Below are positions 1 through 5,455 of a stretch of 5,561 nucleotides of DNA, piece by piece (position 1 is the first letter of the stretch; every line of letters starts with the position of its first letter). Source of the DNA: Candidatus Harrisonbacteria bacterium RIFOXYD1_FULL_40_9 (lineage in GTDB: Bacteria; Patescibacteriota; Minisyncoccia; UBA6257; XYD1-FULL-40-9); assembly GCA_001818015.1 (NCBI GenBank), contig MHJO01000021.1, positions 9,520 to 15,080 of the forward strand, in the 5' to 3' direction. The notes beneath the pieces were generated by a model. That model was not told where the DNA came from. It ran no database searches and saw nothing but the letters and a program-made list of their open reading frames with translations. The position numbers and the translations under genes are program-made.

Positions 1-79
1 AGGGCAGGATTCGAACCTGCGTAGCCACATGGGCGCCAGATTTACAGTCTGGTGCATTTGACCGCTCTGCCACCTGCCC
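1..79 (-). tRNA. tRNA-Tyr (anticodon GUA), 3' end cut by window edge
   Basis: Decodes tyrosine codons UAU/UAC. On the minus strand the 5' acceptor arm GGGCAGG starts at 79. A D arm with AGCGGTC follows, then an anticodon stem CCAGA/TCTGG around the loop CTGTAAA, with anticodon GTA at plus positions 43-45. The extra arm is long (a GCC/GGC stem), as expected for class II bacterial tRNA-Tyr, and the T arm is GCAGG-TTCGAAT-CCTGC. Only the first three bases (CCT) of the 3' acceptor strand lie in the window; the last four pairs, the discriminator base and any encoded CCA fall outside. It begins 10 bp after the stop codon of the 102-aa ORF on the same strand, so it is probably cut out of the rpsB-tsf transcript. 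Confidence 0.96.
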
Positions 80-89
80 ACTCTAAGCA

Positions 90-398
90 CTATTTACGAA
101 AAAGCGTTGACTGATCGTCTTCGTCCGTAGTATTACTTTTTCGCACTTTCCCCAAGAAGGAATTCACCCAATTATCAACCCTTAAGATAATTAATCGAAA
201 GCGCCGTAGTGCCTTCTCTAGTACCTTATTAAGGGCTGCATCAATTCTATCTAAAGGAATGCTCTTTGTTAAATCCGCAAGGGTTTTAATTATTTTTGGT
301 TCCTTTTCATTCCCTACACGAGGAAGCCCAAGAGCCATGAGATAAATAACAATACCTATGCTCAACATAAAGATGATCTGGAGAATAAAATCGTACAT
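90..398 (-). CDS. Small single-pass membrane protein of unknown function, downstream of tsf
   Basis: 102-aa protein, function unknown. Residues about 4-25 form one hydrophobic helix (FILQIIFMLSIGIVIYLMAL), probably an N-terminal membrane anchor. A short linker follows (LPRVGNEKEP), then a probably helical, basic region at about 37-87 with LDRIDAALNKVLEKALRRFR and DNWVNSFLGKV. The tail is polar and acidic (TTDEDDQ). The positive-inside rule suggests the basic helical part faces the cytoplasm. From memory, similar short anchored proteins follow tsf in other Parcubacteria-like genomes, but I cannot search to confirm this. ATG at 398 lies 23 nt after the tsf stop. No Shine-Dalgarno is visible, so it probably depends on the rpsB-tsf transcript, although an AATAAT box lies 6 nt before the ATG. 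The tRNA-Tyr gene follows 10 bp after the stop. Confidence 0.8.
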   Translation of the reverse strand: MYDFILQIIFMLSIGIVIYLMALGLPRVGNEKEPKIIKTLADLTKSIPLDRIDAALNKVLEKALRRFRLIILRVDNWVNSFLGKVRKSNTTDEDDQSTLFRK

Positions 399-413
399 AA
401 AGATATTATTTAG

Positions 414-432
414 ACGAACTACTAAAGTTCGT
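414..432. other. Hairpin over the tsf stop codon
   Basis: Perfect 7-bp inverted repeat ACGAACT (414-420) / AGTTCGT (426-432) with a 5-nt loop that holds most of the tsf TAG stop. No U-tract follows on the minus strand (CTAAATAATATC), so it is not a typical intrinsic terminator. It could be a transcript-processing or stability element between tsf and the 102-aa gene, or chance. Confidence 0.35.
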
Positions 433-862
433 ATCGTGCGAAACGAGCAATTTCAATATTCTCACCTACGTTCCCAATCATATGCTTCACTACCTCCTCG
501 ATGGTTTCAGACTCATCTTTAATATAAGGCTGTTTAAGTAATTCCTCAATATTTGAAGGATCCATTGCTGCAATTTGCATTACAAGCTTATGCGCTAGAT
601 CTTTGAATACCGGCGAACGAGCAACGAAATCAGTTTCCGAGCGAAGCTCAAGAAGAACTCCTACGCGGTCGTTATGGACATATGCCTCTAATACTCCTGC
701 TCCCGTTGTTCGATCTGCCCGCTTTGCAGCTTTCGTGAAACCTTTTTGCTTAATAATCTGAAGCGCTTTATCAAAGTCCGACTGAGCTTCCAGTAATGCA
801 TTTCTGCAATCCATTACTCCGGCTCCTGTAAGTTCTCGTAATTTTTGAATTTTCTCAGTCAT
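422..862 (-). CDS. tsf: Elongation factor Ts, short form
   Basis: Nucleotide exchange factor that releases GDP from EF-Tu during translation elongation in the cytoplasm. The N-terminal UBA-like domain (about 1-45) carries the signature TGAGVMDCRNAL (12-23). The core has KAAKRADRTTGAG (44-56) and the EF-Tu contact motif ETDFVAR (76-82). The C-terminal end, IGNVGENIEIARFARYEL, matches the end of Thermus-type EF-Ts. At 146 aa it is about half the E. coli length (about 280) and shorter than Thermus (about 196). The region between MDPSNIEELL and QPYIKD lacks the helical insert seen in Thermus, and there is no second core subdomain. Both ends are intact, so this is a compact form and not a fragment. 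It lies 41 bp after rpsB, the classic rpsB-tsf order, and ATG 862 has an AAAGG Shine-Dalgarno. Confidence 0.97.
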   Translation of the reverse strand: MTEKIQKLRELTGAGVMDCRNALLEAQSDFDKALQIIKQKGFTKAAKRADRTTGAGVLEAYVHNDRVGVLLELRSETDFVARSPVFKDLAHKLVMQIAAMDPSNIEELLKQPYIKDESETIEEVVKHMIGNVGENIEIARFARYEL

Positions 863-868
863 AATACG

Positions 869-873
869 CCTTT
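869..873 (-). promoter_or_regulatory. Shine-Dalgarno of tsf
   Basis: AAAGG on the minus strand, 6 nt before ATG 862. It supports this start and contrasts with rpsB and adk, which have no such site. Confidence 0.6.
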
Positions 874-897
874 ATATAGATTGATTGTATACCTTTT

Positions 898-926
898 ATT
901 ATACTACGCCATCTTCTCTTTTCCCA
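898..926 (-). promoter_or_regulatory. Possible internal promoter for tsf
   Basis: A perfect TATAAT (898-903, minus) overlaps the rpsB stop region. It lies 17 bp from a weak -35 candidate, TGGGAA (921-926, 3 of 6 consensus bases). It would give a leader of about 30 nt that includes the tsf Shine-Dalgarno. In this AT-rich gap the box could be chance. Confidence 0.25.
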
Positions 927-1668
927 TATTCTTCTCGAAATACGAAGCAATCCAGGCAATACTTGTTTTCGCGCTATCATTTGCAGGAATCGGAAACTCA
1001 ATTCCTTGGGGGTTCGTGTCCGTATTAACTACCGCAACAATAGGAATCTTAAGGAGACGCGCCTCACGAACTGCTGCATCGTGAAGTTTTGCATTAAATA
1101 CAAGAAGCGCTTGGGGAAGCTCTGTCATTGATTCAATGCCAGAAAAGATTCTATCCATTCGTTCAATCTGACGATCAAACATAAGTCGTTCTTTCTTTGT
1201 ATATTTCTCAAGCCCACCTGATGCCTTATTTGCCTTGAGAGATTTAAAATAATTGATACGATCGGTGATAGTTTTAAAATTAGTCAGCGTCCCTCCAATC
1301 CAACGCCCTACTACATAAGGAAACTTAAACGCCGCTGCAAGTGTATGTACCGCTTCTCGTGCACCCGGTTCAGTCCCCACAATAAGGATTCGCGCTTGAG
1401 GCTTTGCAGCAAAAAGTTCATTTAAAAACTTAGTTGCTCTCTGAAGAGTTTCCGCGGTAAGACCGAGATCGATAATCTCCATCGCATTCCGAGCAGTAAA
1501 AATATAAGGCTTCATGCGAGGATTCGTTTTGCTCTTCTTTCTGCCATAAAACACACCCGCCTTCACCATCTCTTGGAGCATTTCTGGGTCAACCGAAGCC
1601 TCAGCGCCTATAGGCCCACTAACCTCGGCTTCCTCTGCTTCCTTGTGATCGATAATAGTATCATTCAT
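904..1668 (-). CDS. rpsB: 30S ribosomal protein S2
   Basis: Small-subunit ribosomal protein S2, which binds 16S rRNA at the head-body junction and is needed to recruit S1-like functions. Family blocks are clear: MVKAGVFYGRKKSKTNPRMK followed by PYIFTARNAMEIIDL, VVGRWIGGTLTNFKTI, LPQALLVFNAKLHDAAVREA, and the closing NPQGIEFPIPANDSAKTSI. From ATG 1668 it is 254 aa, normal for the family. The first 20 or so residues are an acidic, Ala/Glu-rich extension before the conserved core. A TTG at 1692 would add eight residues, but a perfect TATAAT sits inside that stretch (1681-1686), so ATG 1668 is preferred. No Shine-Dalgarno precedes it. It is first in the leftward cluster rpsB-tsf-102-aa gene-tRNA-Tyr. 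The usual GVHFGH is changed to GVFYGR. Confidence 0.97.
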   Translation of the reverse strand: MNDTIIDHKEAEEAEVSGPIGAEASVDPEMLQEMVKAGVFYGRKKSKTNPRMKPYIFTARNAMEIIDLGLTAETLQRATKFLNELFAAKPQARILIVGTEPGAREAVHTLAAAFKFPYVVGRWIGGTLTNFKTITDRINYFKSLKANKASGGLEKYTKKERLMFDRQIERMDRIFSGIESMTELPQALLVFNAKLHDAAVREARLLKIPIVAVVNTDTNPQGIEFPIPANDSAKTSIAWIASYFEKNMGKEKMA

Positions 1669-1680
1669 ATAGATTGAATC

Positions 1681-1708
1681 ATTATAAAACAATTGAGGAT
1701 AAATGCAA
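1681..1708 (-). promoter_or_regulatory. Putative rpsB promoter
   Basis: Minus strand: -10 TATAAT (1681-1686, perfect) and -35 TTGCAT (1703-1708, 3 of 6 consensus bases) with a 16-bp spacer. The predicted start of transcription, near 1674, leaves about 6 nt before ATG 1668. That implies an almost leaderless mRNA and leaves no room for an S2 autoregulatory leader. Confidence 0.6.
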
Positions 1709-1727
1709 TATATTTAGAATATTGGGC

Positions 1728-1739
1728 ACATTATAATGT
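1728..1739. repeat. 12-bp perfect palindrome in the divergent intergenic region
   Basis: ACATTATAATGT is fully self-complementary. Its left half recurs as ACATTATA at 1772-1779. It lies between the divergent rpsB and glycosyltransferase genes, so it could be an operator for a dimeric regulator. It also contains TATAAT on both strands, so a promoter role or chance in AT-rich DNA are alternatives. Confidence 0.3.
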
Positions 1740-1759
1740 ATAATATATACAAAAAGTAA

Positions 1760-1788
1760 TTGCCCCCTAATACATTATACTTTATACA
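1760..1788 (+). promoter_or_regulatory. Weak candidate promoter for the glycosyltransferase gene
   Basis: TTGCCC (1760-1765) and TATACA (1783-1788) with a 17-bp spacer; each box matches 4 of 6 consensus bases. The predicted transcription start is near 1795, just before an in-frame ATT at 1800 that would add the missing first TM helix. Two TATAAT boxes upstream (1732-1737, 1739-1744) are alternatives without good -35 partners. Confidence 0.25.
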
Positions 1789-1868
1789 TACTAATACTTA
1801 TTTCTAAATTCCATATTCCAAATTCAATATTTCTTCTCTGCGCAATTCTTATTGCTTCATTTTCCTTA

Positions 1869-3599
1869 ATGCTTTATGGGGCATTCACTGATTCGGCAAT
1901 CGTTGATGAACGTCCTCATGTTCCTGCGGGCTATTCTTATATTCGTTATTTTGATTACAGATTAAATCCGGAACATCCGCCGCTTCTCAAAATGATCGCC
2001 GCAATCCCTCTTCTATTTATTAGACCCAACTTCCCTCTTGCAAGCACTCATTGGACGAACGATATAAACGGCCAATGGGACATAGGCACTGAATTTCTAT
2101 ATCAATCCGGTAATAATGCCGACCAGATTATTGTGTGGACGCGTCTCATGCCAATCCTTCTTACGCTCTTTGTAATAATTTTTCTCTATATGTGGAGCAA
2201 GGAACTTCTTGGCACATGGTGGGCGCTACTGCCTACGACTCTTTTTGCATTTTCCCCTACCGTACTTGCTCATGGACATTATGTCACGACCGATCTTGCA
2301 GCAACGTGCGGAGTCGTCATTGCGTTGTATTTCTTTATTCATTTTCTACAACATCCTTCAGCAAGGAATATTGTTTATGCAGGCATCGCATTTGGAATTG
2401 CGCAACTTCTTAAATTCTCCCTTATTATCCTAATTCCCATTTTCCTGCTTCTTGCGATAATATATACACTTTTTATCGCACACAATTATCTAAGCTACGC
2501 ATTAAAAACTGGTGCACTATTTTTTGTTGGATTTATTTTTATTTATCCCGTCTATTTCATTACAACATTCCACTATCCAATCGAGAAGCAGTATAGCGAT
2601 ACAAAGACAACATTGGAGTCATTTGGAGGTGGCCCTCATAAGTCTGGCTCAACATGCGATCCGCGTATATCCATGCCTCTTTCACAAAGACTTCACTGCC
2701 CCGCAGAAATTACCATCCATTTCACACAAAACCCCGTCCTTCGGCCATACTCTCAATATCTACTAGGATTTCTTATGGTAGTTCAAAGAGGTTCTGGATA
2801 TAACACAATTTATTTCCTTGGAAATGTCACAAAAACTGGATCATGGCCTTATTTCCCTATTGTATTTTTATTAAAAGAACAACTTATTTCATTACTCCTC
2901 ATTACCACCGCTCTGGGCGCAGTCTTACTACGTACAATAACGAGTAATATTCGAAGAAATCATATAAAAATACGTGAATATTTTCTTACACATTTTACGG
3001 AGTTTAGTATGATCATATTCATTATTATTTATTGGACCATTAGCATGAAAAGTCCTTTAAATATTGGCGTTCGTCATATTCTTCCTACACTACCTTTTAT
3101 ATATATTCTTACTACTCATTCGGTGAAAAAATTAGTACGTGGTTCCGCGATATACATCATCATAGCCCTTGTCCTTCTTTATGTGCTTAATACTTTCCTT
3201 GCCGCACCTTATTTTCTTTCGTTCTTTAATACGATAGGAAAAGGCAACGACGGATATCGCTATGTTACAGATTCCAACTTTGACTGGGGGCAAGATTTGA
3301 AACGTCTTAAGGAATTTAAGGAAAAAAATAATATTAATCGTATTGCCGTTGATTATTTTGGAGGGGGAGATATTTATTATTATCTCGGTAAAGGCGCAGA
3401 ACAGTGGCAATCAAGCAAAGGGAATCCTAAGGATTATGGCATCGAATGGCTTGCAGTATCAGCAAACACTCTTCAGCTTTCTCGAGGAAAACTTATGTAT
3501 GATGAAAAACGAAGTGCAAACGATGAATATTTGTGGCTCAAGGACGCATATAATCCATTTACAAAAGCTGGAACATCAATATTTATTTATAAGTTATAG
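1869..3599 (+). CDS. GT39/PMT-like (GT-C fold) polytopic membrane glycosyltransferase
   Basis: Probable lipid-phosphate-sugar-dependent glycosyltransferase that moves a sugar to protein or lipid on the outer face of the membrane; substrate unknown. The first extracytoplasmic loop has the family motifs: an acidic pair D13-E14, then NPEHPPLLK (33-41). HGHYVTTDL (135-143) and NIGVRHILP (398-406) are also typical. About 10-11 TM helices lie between residues 87 and 450. The loop at about 232-295 has two cysteines (263, 277) that could form a disulfide. A C-terminal soluble domain begins at DSNFDWGQDLKRL (468-480), a motif seen in bacterial GT39-like proteins. ATG 1869 has no Shine-Dalgarno. The frame stays open upstream to 1737 and encodes a hydrophobic stretch (IFLLCAILIASFSL) that looks like TM1, but no ATG, GTG or TTG lies there. 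The true start may be ATT 1800. It is the only protein gene on the plus strand. Confidence 0.85.
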   Translation: MLYGAFTDSAIVDERPHVPAGYSYIRYFDYRLNPEHPPLLKMIAAIPLLFIRPNFPLASTHWTNDINGQWDIGTEFLYQSGNNADQIIVWTRLMPILLTLFVIIFLYMWSKELLGTWWALLPTTLFAFSPTVLAHGHYVTTDLAATCGVVIALYFFIHFLQHPSARNIVYAGIAFGIAQLLKFSLIILIPIFLLLAIIYTLFIAHNYLSYALKTGALFFVGFIFIYPVYFITTFHYPIEKQYSDTKTTLESFGGGPHKSGSTCDPRISMPLSQRLHCPAEITIHFTQNPVLRPYSQYLLGFLMVVQRGSGYNTIYFLGNVTKTGSWPYFPIVFLLKEQLISLLLITTALGAVLLRTITSNIRRNHIKIREYFLTHFTEFSMIIFIIIYWTISMKSPLNIGVRHILPTLPFIYILTTHSVKKLVRGSAIYIIIALVLLYVLNTFLAAPYFLSFFNTIGKGNDGYRYVTDSNFDWGQDLKRLKEFKEKNNINRIAVDYFGGGDIYYYLGKGAEQWQSSKGNPKDYGIEWLAVSANTLQLSRGKLMYDEKRSANDEYLWLKDAYNPFTKAGTSIFIYKL

Positions 3600-3631
3600 G
3601 AGTCAAATATACAACTAAAATCTCTTATTAA

Positions 3632-3659
3632 AAAGCGTTCCGATAAATCGGAACGCTTT
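3632..3659. terminator. Bidirectional intrinsic terminator
   Basis: Perfect 12-bp stem AAAGCGTTCCGA (3632-3643) / TCGGAACGCTTT (3648-3659) with the tetraloop TAAA. The A/T ends of the stem give U-rich tails in both directions: TTTCTT on plus and TTTTTAATAA on minus. It lies 32 nt after the glycosyltransferase stop and 6 nt after the stop of the convergent 69-aa gene, so it serves both. Confidence 0.93.
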
Positions 3660-3665
3660 CTTGCC

Positions 3666-3875
3666 CTAATCTTCATCATCCTCAAGCAAGAATTCTGCAA
3701 GATCTGCCAGTTCATCATAAGTAAACTTTGTAGCTACCATTGCCATAAATCGAATCTCGCGCCAAGAAAAATCTTTAAGATCATCTGCACCGAGTGGCGG
3801 CTCCCACATAGCTTCAATGATCTCTTCATTAACGTGTTCATTTCTAAAAATTTCTACAATTTCTTCGCGCGTCAC
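3666..3875 (-). CDS. Small acidic protein of unknown function
   Basis: 69-aa protein, not recognised. It has 21 Asp/Glu against 6 Arg/Lys and ends in LLEDDED. Two probably helical stretches (about 3-23, and 37-65 with SWREIRFMAMVATKFTYDEL) flank a WEPPLGADDLKDF turn. No signal peptide, TM helix or metal-binding cysteine is visible. The start is GTG 3875, and the reading is well supported by a perfect AGGAGG 5 nt upstream. It lies 37 nt after map and 6 nt before the shared terminator, so it is the last gene of the adk-map operon. In many bacteria infA sits here, but the sequence is not IF-1-like. A small soluble adaptor or regulator is possible; this is inference only. Confidence 0.8.
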   Translation of the reverse strand: MTREEIVEIFRNEHVNEEIIEAMWEPPLGADDLKDFSWREIRFMAMVATKFTYDELADLAEFLLEDDED

Positions 3876-3880
3876 CTTTC

Positions 3881-3886
3881 CCTCCT
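3881..3886 (-). promoter_or_regulatory. Perfect Shine-Dalgarno fixing the GTG start of the 69-aa gene
   Basis: AGGAGG on the minus strand, 5 nt before GTG 3875. It is the strongest ribosome-binding site in the window and suggests this small gene is well translated. Confidence 0.85.
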
Positions 3887-3911
3887 TTTTTGGATTACAA
3901 AAAACAAAATC

Positions 3912-4673
3912 CTACCGCGTCAGTATCGTGTACCCACGAGAAGTTACTGCCACAGTGTCTTCAAAATGAGCTGAAATGCTTTTGTCAGACGTAATATAAC
4001 TATCATCCTTATCTTGAATAACTGTTGTCGTGCTCTCACTTGTCATAGGCTCAATCGCAAGAACCATTCCTTCTTTTAAAATCACTCCCTTCCCTTCTTT
4101 TCCATGGTTTTCAACAGTAGGCTCTTCATGTAAATGATGCCCTATGCCATGGCCCGTGAGCCCACGAATTACCTTAAACCCCATATTCTCCACGTATGAT
4201 TGAATAGCAAATCCAATATCCCCAAGCCGCTTATTTGGAGCAATTTCTGCAATTCCCTTCTGAAGCGCGGTCTCTGTTACTTGAAGAAGCGAGTCAATGC
4301 GAGAGCTTACCCTACCTACGCCTACGGTAATCGCTGCATCGGTATGAAATCCCTTATAAAGAACACCGAGATCGATTTTAAGAACATCGCCCTTCTGAAG
4401 TACTCGCTCCGAAGGAACTCCATGAACAACAACCTGATTAAGAGAGAGGCATACAGATTTTGAAAAAGCTTTTTCTGCTCCATAAGGCTTGTATCCCAAA
4501 AACGCAGGTACTGCCCCAAGTTCTTTTATTCTTTCACGCGCACAATCATCGAGTGAATTAAGTCTCATCCCTTCTTTTATAAGACTTTTAAGCTCCTCGA
4601 GAACTTTTCTGAGTATTGCACCGCCTTCACGCATTACTTCTATTTCTTCTTTTGACTTAAGTTCAATACTCAT
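3912..4673 (-). CDS. map: Type I methionine aminopeptidase
   Basis: Cytoplasmic dinuclear metalloprotease that removes the initiator Met from nascent proteins with a small second residue. At 253 aa it is a normal bacterial type Ia enzyme with no N-terminal zinc-finger extension. By homology with E. coli the five metal ligands are present: D101 (KIDLG), D112 (HTDAA), H175 (GHGIGHH), E208 (AIEPM) and E238 (HFEDT). The catalytic histidines are H84 (VVVHGVP) and H182 (HLHEEP). All key residues are intact, so it should be active. ATG 4673 overlaps the adk stop as ATGA and has no Shine-Dalgarno of its own, indicating translational coupling. The adk-map order is conserved in many bacteria, usually after secY, which is not seen here. 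Confidence 0.98.
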   Translation of the reverse strand: MSIELKSKEEIEVMREGGAILRKVLEELKSLIKEGMRLNSLDDCARERIKELGAVPAFLGYKPYGAEKAFSKSVCLSLNQVVVHGVPSERVLQKGDVLKIDLGVLYKGFHTDAAITVGVGRVSSRIDSLLQVTETALQKGIAEIAPNKRLGDIGFAIQSYVENMGFKVIRGLTGHGIGHHLHEEPTVENHGKEGKGVILKEGMVLAIEPMTSESTTTVIQDKDDSYITSDKSISAHFEDTVAVTSRGYTILTR

Positions 4674-5365
4674 TTATTTTCTTTTGCGACAATGTCAAGA
4701 TACGCACGTATCTCATTAAATACCACCTGAGGCATCGGTTCGCCATTAATCTCATAAATATCGTAATTGCCTTCTTTGAGCTTAGTGAATATTGGTTCTG
4801 TACGATTCGCGTATTCGATAAGTCTTTCCTTGATAATTTCAGGCTTATCAAGGCTTCTTTTTCGAAGCACGCTTCCACAAAACGGACATTGAGATAGCTC
4901 AATACCAGAATATAAGATGGGTTGGCCACAGAGAGAGCACACAAAACGACTACTATTGCGCGCTAACGTAGTTTCTGGACGAACCTTGAGCACAAATATA
5001 AAAATACCCTCTTGTTTATAAAGCCTACCAAGAAATGGAATTAGGCCTTCCGTGGCATCGTCCCCAAATGCTTCGTATAGCGTGCGAGGAGAACCACTAA
5101 ATACGACACTAAGACCTGCTTTATGAAATACTGCAACTTTTTTCTTTACAATGTCGAGTACCCACGAAGGCGTACATAATTTCCCTTCGTCGAATAATTT
5201 CTTTTCGCGCTCGAGAATTGAATCTTTCTCCGATATAGGATCAAGAAGTAGTTCCTCAATATATTGCCCCGTATCAAAATGTACAAAGCCTGAAAGCCGC
5301 GATAAGAGATTCGCTTGAGTCCCCTTGCCTCCCCCCGGAGGCCCATAGAGTATCACTGCTTTCAT
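4670..5365 (-). CDS. adk: Adenylate kinase-like nucleoside monophosphate kinase with zinc-type LID
   Basis: Probably catalyses NMP + ATP = NDP + ADP (AMP in the canonical enzyme), in the cytoplasm. 231 aa. P-loop GPPGGGKGT is at 8-16, GKLCTP at 61-66, SPRT at 92-95, LID arginines at R136 and R140, and KERLIEY at 179-185. The LID carries a CxxC-13-CxxC zinc site (C143, C146, C160, C163). Several canonical residues differ. DGFPRT is SGSPRT, so the Mg-coordinating Asp (E. coli D84) is Ser90. The STGDxxR element is DTGQYIEE, with no Arg at the AMP-binding R36 position. The Gln after PRT is Glu98. The fold is clear, but substrate preference may have shifted. ATG 5365 follows a TATAAT by 8 nt. The stop overlaps map by 4 nt (ATGA). 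Confidence 0.9.
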   Translation of the reverse strand: MKAVILYGPPGGGKGTQANLLSRLSGFVHFDTGQYIEELLLDPISEKDSILEREKKLFDEGKLCTPSWVLDIVKKKVAVFHKAGLSVVFSGSPRTLYEAFGDDATEGLIPFLGRLYKQEGIFIFVLKVRPETTLARNSSRFVCSLCGQPILYSGIELSQCPFCGSVLRKRSLDKPEIIKERLIEYANRTEPIFTKLKEGNYDIYEINGEPMPQVVFNEIRAYLDIVAKENK

Positions 5366-5373
5366 ATAAAATT

Positions 5374-5402
5374 ATTATATAGCGAGAAAGATAAGTTTCC
5401 AA
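5374..5402 (-). promoter_or_regulatory. Promoter of the adk-map-69-aa operon
   Basis: Minus strand: -35 TTGGAA (5397-5402, 4 of 6 consensus bases), 17-bp spacer, -10 TATAAT (5374-5379, perfect). The predicted transcription start is about 5367, two bases before ATG 5365, and no Shine-Dalgarno could fit. The mRNA should be leaderless or nearly so. It shows that adk is transcribed on its own and not as the tail of a secY operon. Confidence 0.75.
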
Positions 5403-5421
5403 ATATCGTTTCTATAAGTAC

Positions 5422-5449
5422 TTGACAAACTAATAATTTAATATATAAT
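5422..5449 (+). promoter_or_regulatory. Consensus sigma-70 promoter facing right
   Basis: -35 TTGACA (5422-5427) and -10 TATAAT (5444-5449), both perfect, with a 16-bp AT-rich spacer. It is the best promoter in the window. Predicted transcription start is about 5456. It is divergent from the adk promoter, with 19 bp between the two -35 boxes, and drives the structured RNA that follows. Confidence 0.85.
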
Positions 5450-5455
5450 AAAAAT

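Noticed and set aside
845..1084. Plus-strand ORF with hydrophobic residues.
   Set aside because: It is antisense to the conserved rpsB 3' end and has no ribosome-binding site; its hydrophobicity reflects the complementary codons.
1703..1717. Four-codon ORF ATG-CAA-TAT-ATT-TAG with a GAGG 4 nt upstream.
   Set aside because: It is out of frame with the glycosyltransferase and far from it. It could be a leader peptide, but nothing supports it beyond chance-level motifs.
1771..1800. TATAC/ATAC-rich short repeats (TTATACTTTATACATACTAATACTTA).
   Set aside because: Spacing and unit are irregular. This is not a CRISPR or tandem repeat array, only low-complexity AT-rich intergenic DNA.
4200..5346. 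Several 65-93 aa ORFs on both strands across map and adk.
   Set aside because: They are shadows of the two conserved genes, whose catalytic and binding motifs fix the true frames.
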